Assembly (NCBI GenBank): GCA_022828595.1
Contig: JAKGHH010000002.1
Location: 45,292,222-45,356,221 of the forward strand
Origin: Nelumbo lutea
Taxonomy: Eukaryota > Streptophyta > Magnoliopsida > Proteales > Nelumbonaceae
Direction: 5' to 3'
DNA: 64,000 bases
The notes under the pieces were generated by a model. It worked only from the letters and a program-made list of their open reading frames with translations, was not told where the DNA came from and did no database searches. This document shows positions 37,245 to 48,428 of this stretch, piece by piece. The first letter of the stretch is position 1; every line of letters starts with the position of its first letter. The position numbers and the translations under genes were made by a program.

Positions 37245-37690
37245 GGGAGACCTCAACTCGACATCTCGACTACTAGGGGACCTGCAATCAAAGGTAGTCG
37301 AGTTCGAGCCGAGCTCGAACTTATGAGCTCAAGCTCAAGTCTCTAATTAGAATCAAACTCAAGTTAGATGACACCTCGACCATTGAGAGAGATCTTGGCA
37401 CAACACCTCGACAACTGAGAGAGACCTTAGCTCGACACCTTGTCAACTAAGGGAGACCTTAGCTCAACACATCGCCTGCTAGGGAAACCTTTGCTCAACA
37501 TTTTAGCAGCTGAGGAAAACCTTGTTTTGACACCTCGACAATTGAGGGGGACATCGACTCGGCACCTCGGCTGCTTGAGAGACCTACAATCAAAGGCATC
37601 CAAACTCAAACTTTTGAGCTTTTGACTCGAGCTCAAGCTCAAGTCTCTAATTCGAATCGAGCTCAAGCCTGATAGTTTATGAACAAACCC
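37245..37690. repeat. ~40-bp CTCGACACCTCGAC minisatellite with inverted borders
   Basis: About eight units of ACACCTCGACAACTGAG(A/G)GAGACCTTAG-like sequence. They are bordered on both sides by GAGCTCAAGCTCAAGTCTCT (about 37325 and 37630). The right end GTTTATGAACAAACCCCTA looks like a hAT-MITE terminus. Confidence 0.65.
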
Positions 37691-38426
37691 CTACAACATA
37701 GGGCCCCCTCCACTAGTATATGCTAAAGCAGTAACATGCCACGTCACTTGCTCTAATTGAGAACCCTCAGACCATGTTCACTTTAGCCTTCCTTGCTCCC
37801 TCATGAAACCACCTTATCACTCCCTTCTCCCTCTCATTTGAACATTTCAACATACATGGTCCACTTCACAATTCCTAAGCATATTAACATTAATTTTTCA
37901 AACCTCTTTGTCTCGCATGAAGTTAAATTGCTATTCCCCAACAACTCCAGAGTCGTGAGGAGTGAAGAAGTTTTCGTTGATAAAACACTTAGAATTTCAA
38001 ACTATTGGACTTCACTCTCTCTAGATGATTTTGTTGTATTTTTAGGATCAAGTTTGTTTTTGGACACCAATTTCAAAAATCAACAACATTGTATCACAGG
38101 CACCAGTTTCAGGGATCAACGAAGCTATGTTACATATATGCATTTGGCTCTACATTTGATATAAAACAAAGGGATCCGCTCTATACTCCTCAAATACAAA
38201 ATAGGAGCTTTGCCCCATTCTTCTTCATCTTAGTGTTCTCATGACTCTGAAGTTAGGTTCCAAGAAATTGATCATTCCAGGTGGATTTTGAGCTACCTTG
38301 AGTTAGCAAAATAGGCGCGCTGAAGCGGGGAACCGTTTGTGGAGGCCGAAATGAATGAGCTGTTGCGGCAGAGTCGTAGGGATCAACGACCTTGCAGGTG
38401 AGGAGCAGCAAGTGGTGGCGCGCTAA

Positions 38427-38516
38427 AGCGCCAAGCCATCTTCGTCTCTCGCTCTCCTACTCTGGTGAGTCCGCTGCGCCAAGCCATCTCCGTCTCTCAC
38501 TCTACTACTCTGGTGA
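38427..38516. repeat. ~45-bp duplicated GC-rich segment with donor-like ends
   Basis: GCGCCAAGCCATCT(T/C)CGTCTCTC...CTACTCTGGTGAG occurs twice in tandem. Each copy ends in TCTGGTGAG, which resembles a splice donor. It might derive from a captured leader exon. That is speculative. Confidence 0.45.
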
Positions 38517-38529
38517 GACAACTAGGATA

Positions 38530-38817
38530 CGTGGTTTTTAAAACCGGACCGGGCTGGACGGTCAGATCGGAAAAACTGGGAACCAGTTAGATGACCAGTT
38601 CTGTTTTCTCCAAAAATCGGATTTCTCCCCAAAATAATTGATTTTGGTCAGCCAAGCACTGAATCAGGCGATTAACCATTTGAATGGTTTTAACCATTTT
38701 TTATTTCTTTTATTTTCTTGTAAAACAGGTCAAGCATTCGATTCAAACAATCGAACTGTTCGACCCGATAACCGGACCCCTGACCGATTCGGTCACCGAA
38801 TCGGTTTTAAAAACCAT
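38530..38817. mobile_element. Mutator-like MITE with 9-bp duplication
   Basis: The left end GTGGTTTTTAAAACCGG is mirrored by CGGTTTTAAAAACCAT at the right. ACTAGGATA occurs exactly on both flanks (38521-38529 and 38818-38826), a perfect 9-bp duplication typical of Mutator-like elements. It inserted into the Helitron. Confidence 0.85.
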
Positions 38818-38849
38818 ACTAGGATAAGAGCTGCACAAAGGAGGTCCCA

Positions 38850-39915
38850 AGGGTTTTGCTCTTTTGGGAATGGAAGCCAGGATTTAAAATGGAAAACTAT
38901 TGGTCCAAATAATATTTTCTCTCGGTTGCCTCAAAGTTAAAAACTTACCCAAAAGTAATGCACCAATAGGCAATTGGATTTTTGGTTATAACAACCCTTA
39001 TACAAAAAAAAGGAAAAAAAAACGGATTTAAGTCACTTTGGGTCCAAGCCTATATATTTTTTGGCCAGATTAGGCCGGAAACAATCATCCCTAGTACGGA
39101 ACCACCCCAACTGAATCGATTACCAGTTAATCACATGTTTGATTAACTTAATTTACTATTAGCATAAATTTACGTAATGGTAATTATTGACAATAATTCG
39201 TAACAAATAATTTATTATTGTTAATAAAAAATAACAATGATAAATTATTAAATTTAATTAAAATTGTTGTTAATGAATATTAAATTTAATATAATTAATA
39301 GTTAAATAATGGTAAATTATTAATAGAAAATTTATGTGAGCTTACTAGTAATTAGTAGAAAAAGTTGTTAAAAATAACATTTAATTAATAGAATAGTTTA
39401 TTATAACATCATCTTTCACGGTGTCTTAGGTTATCTTATGCACCTTTTACTTCCATTTTTGGGATATTATTACCTCCTTGCTTTAATTGTTGTATTTCAA
39501 TGTATATATCTATGACTACTTCGTGTATAAAAATCTTGACCTATCTTCTCTTTTCTACCCATGTGTTGGCATTTCTTTACTATGTTGATCATATCTTCAT
39601 ATCGTTAATTTAGATAATTCAGGGGTTCTATGCACAAGCATTGGCTCTTTTGGTCTTACTATCAAAACCAAACGAATTCGGCTTCCGTCAGGGCAACGCC
39701 CTTTCGAGCAGCCTTTACAGCCTTACATTGGGGATATTTCTATACTTATGTGCTTTATTTTATTGGAAGATATTCCCGATATAAGATTGTAAGAGACAAT
39801 TGGGACAGTATGAGTACGGATTTGCCCTGACTAGAGCCGATCTCAAACCAAACATAATATAGCTCTTTTCAAAATGAAAAGCAAGAAGAAATAAGCACTA
39901 AAACATCTTAAGGCG
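38850..39915. other. AT-rich Helitron interior, no gene seen
   Basis: Non-coding. 39120-39420 is rich in TTAAT/ATTAA words. No protein similarity was recognised. Confidence 0.4.
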
Positions 39916-39919
39916 AACT

Positions 39920-40050
39920 AATAGTGGCTCAAGTGGTAGGGTCTTTGACCGTTGTAGTAGAGATGTGGGATCAAAATCCCAATGTTGCTAAGATTGGGGG
40001 GTTATGGGGATGTGGGATGGGTCACCCCTAACCCTTGAAGCAAAAACAAA
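39920..40050 (+). mobile_element. tRNA-related SINE-like fragment
   Basis: GTGGCTCAAGTGGTAGGG resembles an RNA polymerase III A box. TGTGGGATCAAAATCCCAA, about 35 bp downstream, resembles a B box with its T-arm stem. A GGGGTTATGGGGATGTGGG body follows. No duplication was found. Confidence 0.45.
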
Positions 40051-40517
40051 TTACTGTTTAAAGTGGGGTTGTTAAGGGTGATCTGAATTCAATTCGTTTA
40101 TAATTGGATCAAATATGGATCCAATCCTATGTATTTCAATTTATTTGATTTAAATATATGTATATGCTCATATATACTTAAAATATATATTATATCTATA
40201 ATCTATTAGTAAAGTTGGTTTAAATGTTGATTTTTTACTAAATTTTCATAGGTTCAAGTTTTATATATGCATTTTCAATTAATTTTGTTCATAAAATATA
40301 ATACCAAAGTCATGTTTAGTTCTTTTTCTATGGAATAGATCATTTTGTTAATATTATATACTATTTTTTATCATTCTAAGTTTAATTTATTTATTCCATT
40401 TAATATTGGATTGTAATCCAAATTCAACTAAATCCAACATAAATTTAATGGATAAGATCTAATTTGAATTTGAATATAAATTAATCAAATTTGGATATAC
40501 CTATTTCCAATCGAATT

Positions 40518-42199
40518 TTTTTTTGCAAAAGAAAGACGTCTTCATTAACTAATCGTAGAAAGAGTTACATGAGAAGATCATCTAGAATCATATTGGATAC
40601 GTGGCTGCCCCATGTATGACATGTAAGCAAAAAGATGAGTAGCTTGATTGTGCTGTCTATTAATATGTACACAATTTGTAGACAAAAAGTCAGATCTAGC
40701 ATGTCTTAGACCCCAGAGATGTAGTTGATCCACCCAATGCTTCGTTGATCGATCTATATTTACAAGATCTATTAGGTCTGCATTATCAGAAAAAATTAGA
40801 AGATGCCTGATGTTGTTCGAGCTTGCAGCTTTGAGACCCATTAAAAGGGCTCGTATTTCAGCATCGTAACTGTTGATGGCCCAGCAGGGGCCTCCTTCTG
40901 CAATTTGGAATCCTTCAGTGGTATTTTTGATGATGAATCCTCGTCCTGCGCTTCCTGTAACTGTATTAAAAGAGCCGAGGGGATGGGTGAGTTGAGTGAT
41001 GGTGCATGATGAGGGGAGAGGTGAGCTTGTGATTTGATGCAAGATGATTCATCTTGTAAATAGTGTTGTGGAGCCTTTTACACTACCAGTAGTGGGTCGG
41101 TAGTGGTGCTCTCGGAGAGTAGCTTGTTGTGAGCCTTCCAAATGTGGTAGGTGATCAAACTAAACTTGCTTAGACATGATGGGGCTTGTTCTTTACCAAA
41201 TTGATTTTTCATTGCAATGTACCAATCTGATATGATGATGTGGGCTGGTTGGGTTGTAAGTGAGTCGGGGTCGAATCCAATTTGAGAGCTCCACCCGACC
41301 ACTCTAGCATAGTGACATTGAAAGAAAAGGTGAAAGACTGCCTCTTCTCTTTCCTTGTAGAAACTACAGAGCAGGTCCGGGCTTCTCAACCACTTAGAGC
41401 ATTTATCCTTCGTGAGTAGTCCATCCCATAATAATTTCCAAAGAAATAATTGGAAGCGATAAGGAACCTTGAGTTTCCATAAGATTTTCCAATCGAAATG
41501 AGTGGTTGAGGCTGAACTTTCTGCATAGCTATATAGCTGGTATGCAGATTTAATTGTGAAGACTCCAGAATCGTTGTTCTTCCATATAAGTAGATCCTCA
41601 AATTGATTGGGTCGGGGTGTAATGTTTTGAATGTGGGCAATGACATCCTCGTCAAAAAGTTCATGGAGCTTTGTGTGGTTTCAACTGTGATCTGGATTTA
41701 GCAAGTCTGCTACTTTGATATGTGCATTTGGACTTGTATTGGCTGATGTAACAACATTGGGAATGTGTCCAGGTATGGATGGTATCCAAGGGCCAGCTAC
41801 AGCGGAAATATTGAAGCCGTCCTTGACAACCCATAGTAGATTGGACTTCATGATATTAGAGACCCGATGAGCATGTTTCCACTAACATGAGCTTCTTTGT
41901 CCTTTCTTGGCTGCAAAAAGAGAATTACTAGGAAAGTATTTCTCTTTTATTAGTTTACTCCACAACCCATGCTTCTCTATAAGCAACCTCCAAATTTGTT
42001 TTATTAGGGCGACACAGTTTTTGCCATGCAATAGTATGTTGTGTGGAATCATTGGAGTTGGACCACCACAGTGTTCTACTTGATTTATCCAGTTTGGATG
42101 TCACAGATCTTGGAAGGATGGTGGTTGACATGGTGTAGGTAGGGATTGACTGTAAGAGTGATTTGATGAGAGTCATTCTTCCAACTTGTGATAATAATC
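40518..42199 (-). pseudogene. 5'-truncated LINE (RT C-terminus, zinc finger, RNase H)
   Basis: Reading on the minus strand from about 42199: SQVGRMTLIKSLLQSIPTY (end of LINE reverse transcriptase), then SSRTLWWSNSNDSTQHTIAW (41955-42100). After damaged sequence comes a zf-RVT-like CSFYKEREEAVFHLFFQCHY near 41370-41310, then an RNase H domain: GRGFIIKNTTEGFQIAEGG, SYDAEIRALLMGLKAAS, LLIFSDNADLIDLV and NRQHNQATHLFA (41042-40578). The last usual Asp is replaced (NQATH). Near 40518-40526 the copy ends in a short poly(A), seen as T's on the plus strand. The 5' two thirds of the LINE are missing, as is common. It lies inside the Helitron. Confidence 0.85.
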
Positions 42200-42399
42200 A
42201 GGCGTTCAACTTGGATTAAAATTCATTGGTTGTTCATTCTCATTAGTATGAGAGTATAGAATAGCATAACTAATTGTAAAAATGGTGTGTACGTAGAAAA
42301 TTAACTACTCTTATTAGATATTCAACTTTGACCTGCTAGACATGACTTTAAAATATTTTTTTAGGTTGAATTTAGACGAGATTAGGAATAGCTATAGAG

Positions 42400-42790
42400 T
42401 GGGTTCAAGCTAGGGATCATATTCCCCATCCTCGACCCCAATCCCCCACAGGGATAGGTTCTTCGCTGGGACCAAAATCCCTTAATTTTTTTTGTTAATA
42501 GTATTTAAAAAAATCATAAAATAAACAAAGAAATTAAAATATAAAGATATTTTAAATATATTTTAATATATATTCATTTTATATTGTTTATATATAATAT
42601 AAATAATATCATTTATATATATATATATAATAATATATATTTAATAAAAATAATATTTAGTATATATAATCAAGGTCATAACGGGGCGGGGACCTCATTC
42701 CCCATTCACATGCCCACTTCGCCAAAGCAACCCACATGCCCCAACCCCATCAGGTCGAGGAAGTTGGGTACTCGTCGGGGATGGGGAAAA
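42400..42790. repeat. GC-flanked MITE-like repeat
   Basis: CTAGGGATCATATTCCCCATCC on the left and GGGGATGGGGAAAATTGCCATCCCTA on the right form imperfect inverted ends around an AT-rich centre. A hAT-type non-autonomous element is likely, though boundaries are unsure. Confidence 0.45.
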
Positions 42791-42834
42791 TTGCCATCCC
42801 TATATGGGATTGCTCAATTGTAAATGTCAAATAA

Positions 42835-43548
42835 TGGTGCGTTTGGTTTCCGAGAAACGGATGGGAAAGGAAGCATATTTGAAGAATATTCTTTTTTTCG
42901 TGTATTTGTTTCAAATGAAAACTCAGGAAAGGAAAAGAAACACTAGGGACGTGGGTTCCCAAAAATCGGTAAGTAGGGTCGCACTAATTTGGTGAAGCCC
43001 TGCTGAGAAAGGAAAAAAAAGGTGAGAAATTTTTGTTGAGAGCCCTCTTATAAACATCGTTGCCTCCCTTCTTCTCGTCCAATGGTTATATCTCTAGCAT
43101 TCCATCGGATGGTAAGTGTAGTTTTGGCACTATCTCTTCATTCCCATTCTTTTTTATACCATTTTCTCTTGTTCTGATTGATGGGTGGCCATCAAAATCT
43201 CACCACTGGCTCCATATGTCCTTGGTCATCTAGACTTTACCGTCGACGTTCTTGGCAAAGGTAGGCTTAGATCTAGCATGATTGAACCAAATCTAGCATC
43301 TATCTGGATAGTCATTTGAGTTTATTCGCATGATCTCCAGATCCAGATTCTAGAATATGGTTGTTCCAGATTTGGACTTTGTTCTCTAGAATATGGTTTA
43401 ATATATTTCCTGTTAAAATTTCACAGAAAACAAACACAGGAAAATGAATTTTGATCTTACTATTTCTCAAGAAACAAACACTGGATGCAAAATGGGGAAA
43501 ACTATATTCCTTTCTCATCCCATCCTTTCTCGGCAACTGAACGGACCA
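42835..43548. mobile_element. Tourist-like (PIF/Harbinger-type) element
   Basis: The left end TGGTGCGTTTGGTTTCCGAG pairs with the right end, which in reverse reads TGGTCCGTTCAGTTGCCGAG. TAA flanks both sides (42832-42834 and 43549-43551), the 3-bp duplication of this superfamily. 714 bp, non-coding, within the Helitron. Confidence 0.8.
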
Positions 43549-43611
43549 TAAGGTTTTTTTACATTTTAATTCCATTTAAAAAGATCCATGCATCGCACAG
43601 GTCCCAACTAG

Positions 43612-44560
43612 TATATATTAAAAGTTGTAGATAAAGAAAACAAGAACTTAAATATTTATGTCAAAATTATGGTTTAAAATATAAACATTTTATGTCAGGT
43701 GTTCATCATAGATGGAATTCTACATATTTTATGTTAGAAAGTTGTATTTCCTACAAACAAATTCTTACTGGTTTTATTATGCAAAAATGTCACATGGTAG
43801 TATACTTGATGAAGACTAGAAAATGACAATTTGTATAAGAGTTTTTTTTAACACAATTTTTATGATGCAACTAATGAATTTTAGGGTGTTTATTATCCAA
43901 TTGGTTATTTTTTAGTTAATAAATTATTTATGATTATTGAATGTTTTGCAAAATATAGAATAGATCCACAATTTAAAAGTATAGTTGAAATAATGGAAAA
44001 TAAACTTAAAAGATATTGGCTGTATTGTTTAGCTAGATATTATATCCTATGATTAAGAAAATGGTTTAAATATTTTACTTGAATCATATTGTGAAAATAT
44101 GAATATTGAAATTGGAAATCAAAAAGAAAATTTTAATAATTTATTATTTGAAATGCATAGCTTATATGAATCTCAAATGATAGGGAATAAAAAATCTGCA
44201 CTTGTACAAGTGCAACTTTCACTTCTGAAATAACTAATTTTAGTAGTGGAAAAGAAAGAGTTTGGTTTCTAATAAAGAGGAGGCTAAAATCAGGTGCTAA
44301 AATCACCATGGCATGCATAGCTTATATGAATTTCAAACTTTTGTTTTAATGCAAGTACTAAGGTGCTAGATGACAATAGAAGTTGCACAAATGATGAAAG
44401 TTTATAAATATGCATATTCTTCAAAGATTGGCTGGATATTGAAGATAGATTACAAGACAGAGGAGAGCATGGCACTACACCTGATGATTTACCTAAAGCA
44501 TATGATCAAAATCAAGGAGATGCAGATGCAGGTGGAACTTGAAGACAAATGATGAAGACA
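43612..44560 (+). pseudogene. hAT transposase, C-terminal part
   Basis: The same frame as 36941 continues here with YLCQNYGLKYKHFMSGVHHR followed by WNSTYFMLESCISYKQIL, the strongly conserved RWNSTYxML block of hAT transposases. Further down, in shifting frames, are GVYYPIGYFL, IVEIMENKLKRYW, NFNNLLFEMHSLYES and a C-terminal DWLxIEDRLQD word, the dimerisation-side end. A CATAGCTTATATGAAT segment occurs twice (about 44155 and 44315), a small local duplication. Several stops are present. Confidence 0.8.
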
Positions 44561-45154
44561 ATAATTTTTTTTTGTATATTCAATAATTTTGTAACACTTT
44601 TTAAATTATTGTAAATTTTGTTATTTAGTTTATTTAAATTATTTGTTATTTTTTCAATAATGCATTTTTTATTTTATAATTGTATTATTTTTTAGATTTT
44701 ATTCCATGGTGTTAAGTATTTGTTTGATCATTGTATTATTCAAATTTAAATGAAATAAAATTCCTAATTTTTCCAATTTGTTGTCTGCTTTGTATTTTGT
44801 TAAGTATTTTTTTTTTCATTTCCTTGTTAGAATTTTTATTTTTCTAATTTGTTCCCATAGGAAAGTTAAGTGTTTTAGTTTTATTTAGCAAAAAAAATCA
44901 AAATGTCAAAAAAATCAATCTAGCTCAATTTGACCTAGGCCATGGCCCAAACTGTAGCCCAACCCAACACAACTTGCAACCCACAGTTTGACACGACACG
45001 ACACAAGCCCACTCAGACTCAAGCCGTGGGTTGTGCCGGGATGATCTCCCAAATTATCACAAGGAAGGGAAGCACGGCTTGCTCTTTGCGCGAGCTGCAT
45101 GTGGGCCATGTCGTGCCGGCCCAGCACGACTTGATTTACACCTCTAGATATATG

Positions 45155-46406
45155 TGAGTCCCACATGAGCCTTATGTGTATGAGACATTGATGTAATAAC
45201 CCATGACAAGTTGCCCAACCCATTGTGTATGGTTTTGTCTTTAGTCCCTCTAGTCCTCGTGATAAAAGAGTTATTGTGGGCCTCATCAATCTTATGATTG
45301 GCGTGGGACATTATCATTGGAAGCACAATTTGTTGAACAACAGTTGCATTCAATTAATCCAATATTGTTCTTTAGTGCATGAGCTTTCAGATAACTATGG
45401 TAACACTATGTCACATAACCTCTACTATATGCCTTACCGCAATGGAGAGCTCTCAACCCTTATTTGCTATAGCCTTCTTTTCTCCCAAGAAGCCATCTCA
45501 TCAGTCTCATCACCCTCTCTCATTTTGATCTCTTGGCATGCCTGGCCTAGCCCAACCCTCTTTCCTTTATGTTTATCCCTTTGGATATCCCCTCCTAAAA
45601 CTATTCTTAAGATCTCTCGTTACCAAAATCTAATATAACTAACCAAGTAGCACCACTATCCCCCACTTTCTCATAATTTATCTCTAATTCCTATTTATCC
45701 TCTCCTTCACTTTTCATCTATATCTATCTAAAGAAAGTTTGAATTAAATAATTTAAGAATTTTAAAATATTTATTAAAAATCAAAATATAATTATAATAG
45801 ATTTAATAATATTCATGTTATTAGTAATTTTGTACTTTTATGAAATTCATAAAGAATTATTCAACTTAACTACTATTCAAATAATAAAAAATTAAATTTA
45901 AAAAATATTATTTAAAAATTTCAATATCTAAATATTGAAATTAGATAAATATTATATAACAAAATATTTAATATTATGTAATAACTTTAAAGTAAATAAA
46001 ATTTAAATAACAAAATTTTTTAAATATTTTACATATTATTTAAATATTTAAATAACTAATATTTTAAATAACAAAATATTTAACATAACTGAAATTTAAA
46101 TAGTTAAAATAACGAAATTATGTAATAAATTTAAAAATTTTATTAAACATAGAAAATTTGTTATAATAAATTTCATAATATGTGAATTAATAATAATTTT
46201 ATATTTTACAAAATTATATAATAATTATATAACTTATAATTTTATGGATTATGAAATTCAATAAATAAGTAATATTGAAATAACTAAACAATAATATTAT
46301 TTAAATATATAAATTATTGTAAATAACTAATTTTGAATATTTTAAATGTCAAAAAATTTAATAACTAAATCATACTTTAAATATTATTTAAAAACAGATA
46401 AAATAG
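45155..46406. other. AT-rich spacer, no gene seen
   Basis: 45180-45650 is of average composition, with no recognisable protein on either strand. 45750-46400 is extremely AT-rich, with repeated AATATTTAAATAAC words. Confidence 0.45.
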
Positions 46407-46545
46407 AGGGTAAATTACAAAGACCCCCCCTTGTACTATGGGGTCAGCGACAAAGTCCCCCTGCACTTTTTTTTTTTGCAACAAAGACCCTCTGAACTTT
46501 AGTTGTTAGACAAAGATTCCCTTTCGTTAACATTCTGTTAGTTAA
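46407..46545 (+). repeat. Left TIR of the Pack-MULE-type element
   Basis: About 140 bp, inverted relative to 49012-49150, with a variable poly(T) stretch in the middle. Confidence 0.85.
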
Positions 46546-46639
46546 CTTTGAAAAAATTTTCATCCATCTATTTAAAGTTTTTTAAATGTCCAAACTACCC
46601 CTTTTATATTGTTTATTGTCTTCTCGGTTGAACCTCAAA

Positions 46640-47068
46640 ACTAACCTCAAGCACTCTCATAGTGTCCCAAACCCAGCCATCGACAACCAATAGTGGGAAG
46701 GGCAAGACATTTCCCGCCATTTTGACTGATGCTTGGGAGTTGGGAGAAGATCAAATTGAAAGTGCTCTTTAGTTGGGACAAGCACTCTCATCGGATGGAC
46801 CTTTACCATCCGATGTGTTGGTTTCGAGAACTCCTCCAAGTCCAATGGATCTGACATTCAACGATAACCAACCCATGACTCCCAGAGAGAATGAGAGAGC
46901 TTTCTTTGGTAAAGGTCCAAGTTCGGTTTCTCAGGCGCTGTCAAAGTGGAGCAAAAGTCGAAAGCGAACCAACCGAGACCAACTATGGTGTGTAGTTCAG
47001 TCAGCATTTCCGGTTCTCCGATCGCCAACATGACAAAAGGCATTCCAAGAGAACATAATAGTCTTCGG
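46640..47068 (-). other. Unrecognised open segment inside the Pack-MULE
   Basis: If the MITE at 47069-47643 is ignored, the exon 3 frame continues here (LLCSLGMPFVMLAIGEPEML... to a stop at 46858). This is not Neprosin sequence that I recognise. The plus strand is also open (LSKWSKSRKRTNRDQLW). It may be a second captured fragment. I assign no function. Confidence 0.4.
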
Positions 47069-47643
47069 TAGGGGTGTTCACATTAAATGTCAAACCGACC
47101 AAACCAGTCCGACCCAACCCGTGTTGGTCAGTTTTTCAAAATCACTGGTTGATTTCCGTTTGTATGAAAAAAATAAATCGACAACTCGGTTCGGTTCGAA
47201 GCCAAACTAAACTGAATCGATCCTATATTTTTAAGTAATTATTAATTTGTCCCTACCCTATATGTTAAATGTTGATATATTTTATTTGAACTTAAAAAAA
47301 ATTGGTTATTTATGATAAAAACTAAATTTGTAAAATCAATACAAATATAATACAATGGTACAATATTTATTTCAATTTTATATAAATTTAAATATATTTT
47401 GACAAAAAATCAGTTTTGCATAAAAAATTAATCGATTTAAATATATATTTTGGTTTTGCATAAAAACTAAAACGAAATAAACTTTAATATAAATAGATAT
47501 TTAGATAGAGATGTTTTAGTTTAAAATATATATATAAAAACCAACTAAGTTGATAAACCGACCCTTTATGTTTGGGTCGGTTTTGCTTCAAGGTTTGGCG
47601 ATTTCGATTTAGTTAACGAGTAAACTGACTAGTAACACCCCTA
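47069..47643. mobile_element. hAT-type MITE inside captured exon 3
   Basis: The ends are TAGGGGTGTTCAC and, inverted, TAGGGGTGTTACT. The flanks GTCTTCGG (47061-47068) and GTCTTTCGG (47644-47652) form the 8-bp duplication, with one extra T on the right. The interior is AT-rich, with AACCGACC / GGTCGGTT words near both ends. Confidence 0.8.
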
Positions 47644-48428
47644 GTCTTTCGGCGGTCCCATTCCGACAAAGACTCGTGGGCCATGACTTGGTTTGGGTGT
47701 CCTGATGGGTGGGAAGAGAAAGCCTGCGTATGCGTTGTTTCTTCCAAAAGTGATACAGAGATTTGGCTCTCAATACATCATTCACTGAGCTTCGCCTTAT
47801 GGGAACCGTTCCTTTGGGACATCTCTCCCCACCTAGATGCCTTGTTTGCCGTGCACGTCCTGTTCCTTCACTGCCATTAGTCTTGTTTCTCATCCCTTTT
47901 CCTTCCTTCCTCACTCTCATTCTTGGCATTTCCGGTGGTGCTCTCTGTTACAAACATACTACCAAACTCATGAGAGAGAGAGATAGATAGATAGAGCTAG
48001 CTTTAATTCCTCGCACGTACCTGTATCTTGTGATTCTTCAGAAGTGGATGGTCTAAAGCTGGTTGTTTATTTCTGTGAACACAGTCAATGATATCTCTAT
48101 CTAGGCTCTGAACAAATGAATGAGAAAATGTTGGAACTTCAAAATAAGATCTACCCGAGAGTCAATAAGTCAGAATGAAGGATACCAAAGAACATGAGAG
48201 CAATGGAACAGTGATGATGAGAAAACTAACCTCTATGGTTTTAATGGCGGGCTTGTTGATCTTGTCCAAGTGTCTCCGAATTCTTGCGAGTCCCAAGCAT
48301 GATACATGTCTAAAATTTGTGTAGTTCAAAGCCAAAACGTTGACTGTAGATCTTTGGAAGAAAACAAGGAGGAAGAGAGCCAAAATAAGAGGTGGGGTTC
48401 GCTTCTTCCTTCTGGTTTTGTTATCCAT
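47644..48428 (-). pseudogene. Captured Neprosin-domain gene fragment, three exons
   Basis: Exon 1 (48231-48428) starts at ATG and gives 66 residues: a basic head, a hydrophobic signal-peptide-like stretch (residues 13-25), and a C-terminal IRRHLDKINKPAIKTIE. Exon 2 (48021-48107) gives [20 protein letters not shown] and LLKNHKIQ. Exon 3 (47944 to about 47644) contains GERCPKGTVPIRRSSVNDVL followed by RAKS. These match, in order, the N-terminal activation-peptide region of plant Neprosin (DUF4409/DUF239) proteins as I know them (KPAVKxIxSPDGDIIDCV...QPAFDHPxLKNH...GxCPxGTIPIRR). Both introns keep GT/AG ends and the frame stays open through all three exons. The catalytic Neprosin domain is absent. 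The fragment lies wholly between the TIRs, and exon 3 is interrupted by a MITE at 47643. Confidence 0.82.

Larger units (their letters stand above)
36942..43611 (+). mobile_element. Non-autonomous Helitron inserted in the hAT transposase
   Basis: It begins TCTATATAAATATATTAAG and ends CCCAACTAG, preceded by a degraded hairpin (CCATGC, loop ATC, GCACAGG; 43588-43602). The insertion lies between an A (36941) and a T (43612), without duplication, as Helitrons do. The best evidence is that removing it rejoins the hAT transposase frame exactly, from KIRNSILY into the segment leading to RWNSTY. No Rep/helicase sequence is visible, so it is non-autonomous. It carries tandem repeats, a MULE-MITE, a SINE-like copy, a LINE tail and a Tourist-like element. 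A GC-rich stretch (38290-38520) could be a captured exon or leader, but I do not recognise it. Confidence 0.82.
25258..45146 (+). mobile_element. BED-finger hAT transposon, split by nested insertions
   Basis: The left terminus is TAGATGTGTAAATCAGGTCA. The right terminus, read in reverse, is TAGAGGTGTAAATCAAGTCG. Flanking 8-mers CATATATG (25250-25257) and GATATATG (45147-45154) match at 7 of 8, as expected for hAT. Inside the left end there are subterminal repeats, a TATA box and the transposase start. Inside the right end there is the transposase C-terminus, then GC-rich subterminal repeats (GGCCCAGCACGAC-like words near 45110). The span is 19.9 kb only because an LTR retrotransposon (26696-36726) and a Helitron (36942-43611) inserted into the transposase gene. 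Without them the element would be about 3.2 kb, a normal autonomous hAT size. Stops and frameshifts show it is dead. Confidence 0.85.

Noticed and set aside
37705..37745. A second Helitron end at CCACTAGTATATGC
   Set aside because: CTAGT is present, but there is no hairpin upstream and no frame or empty-site evidence.
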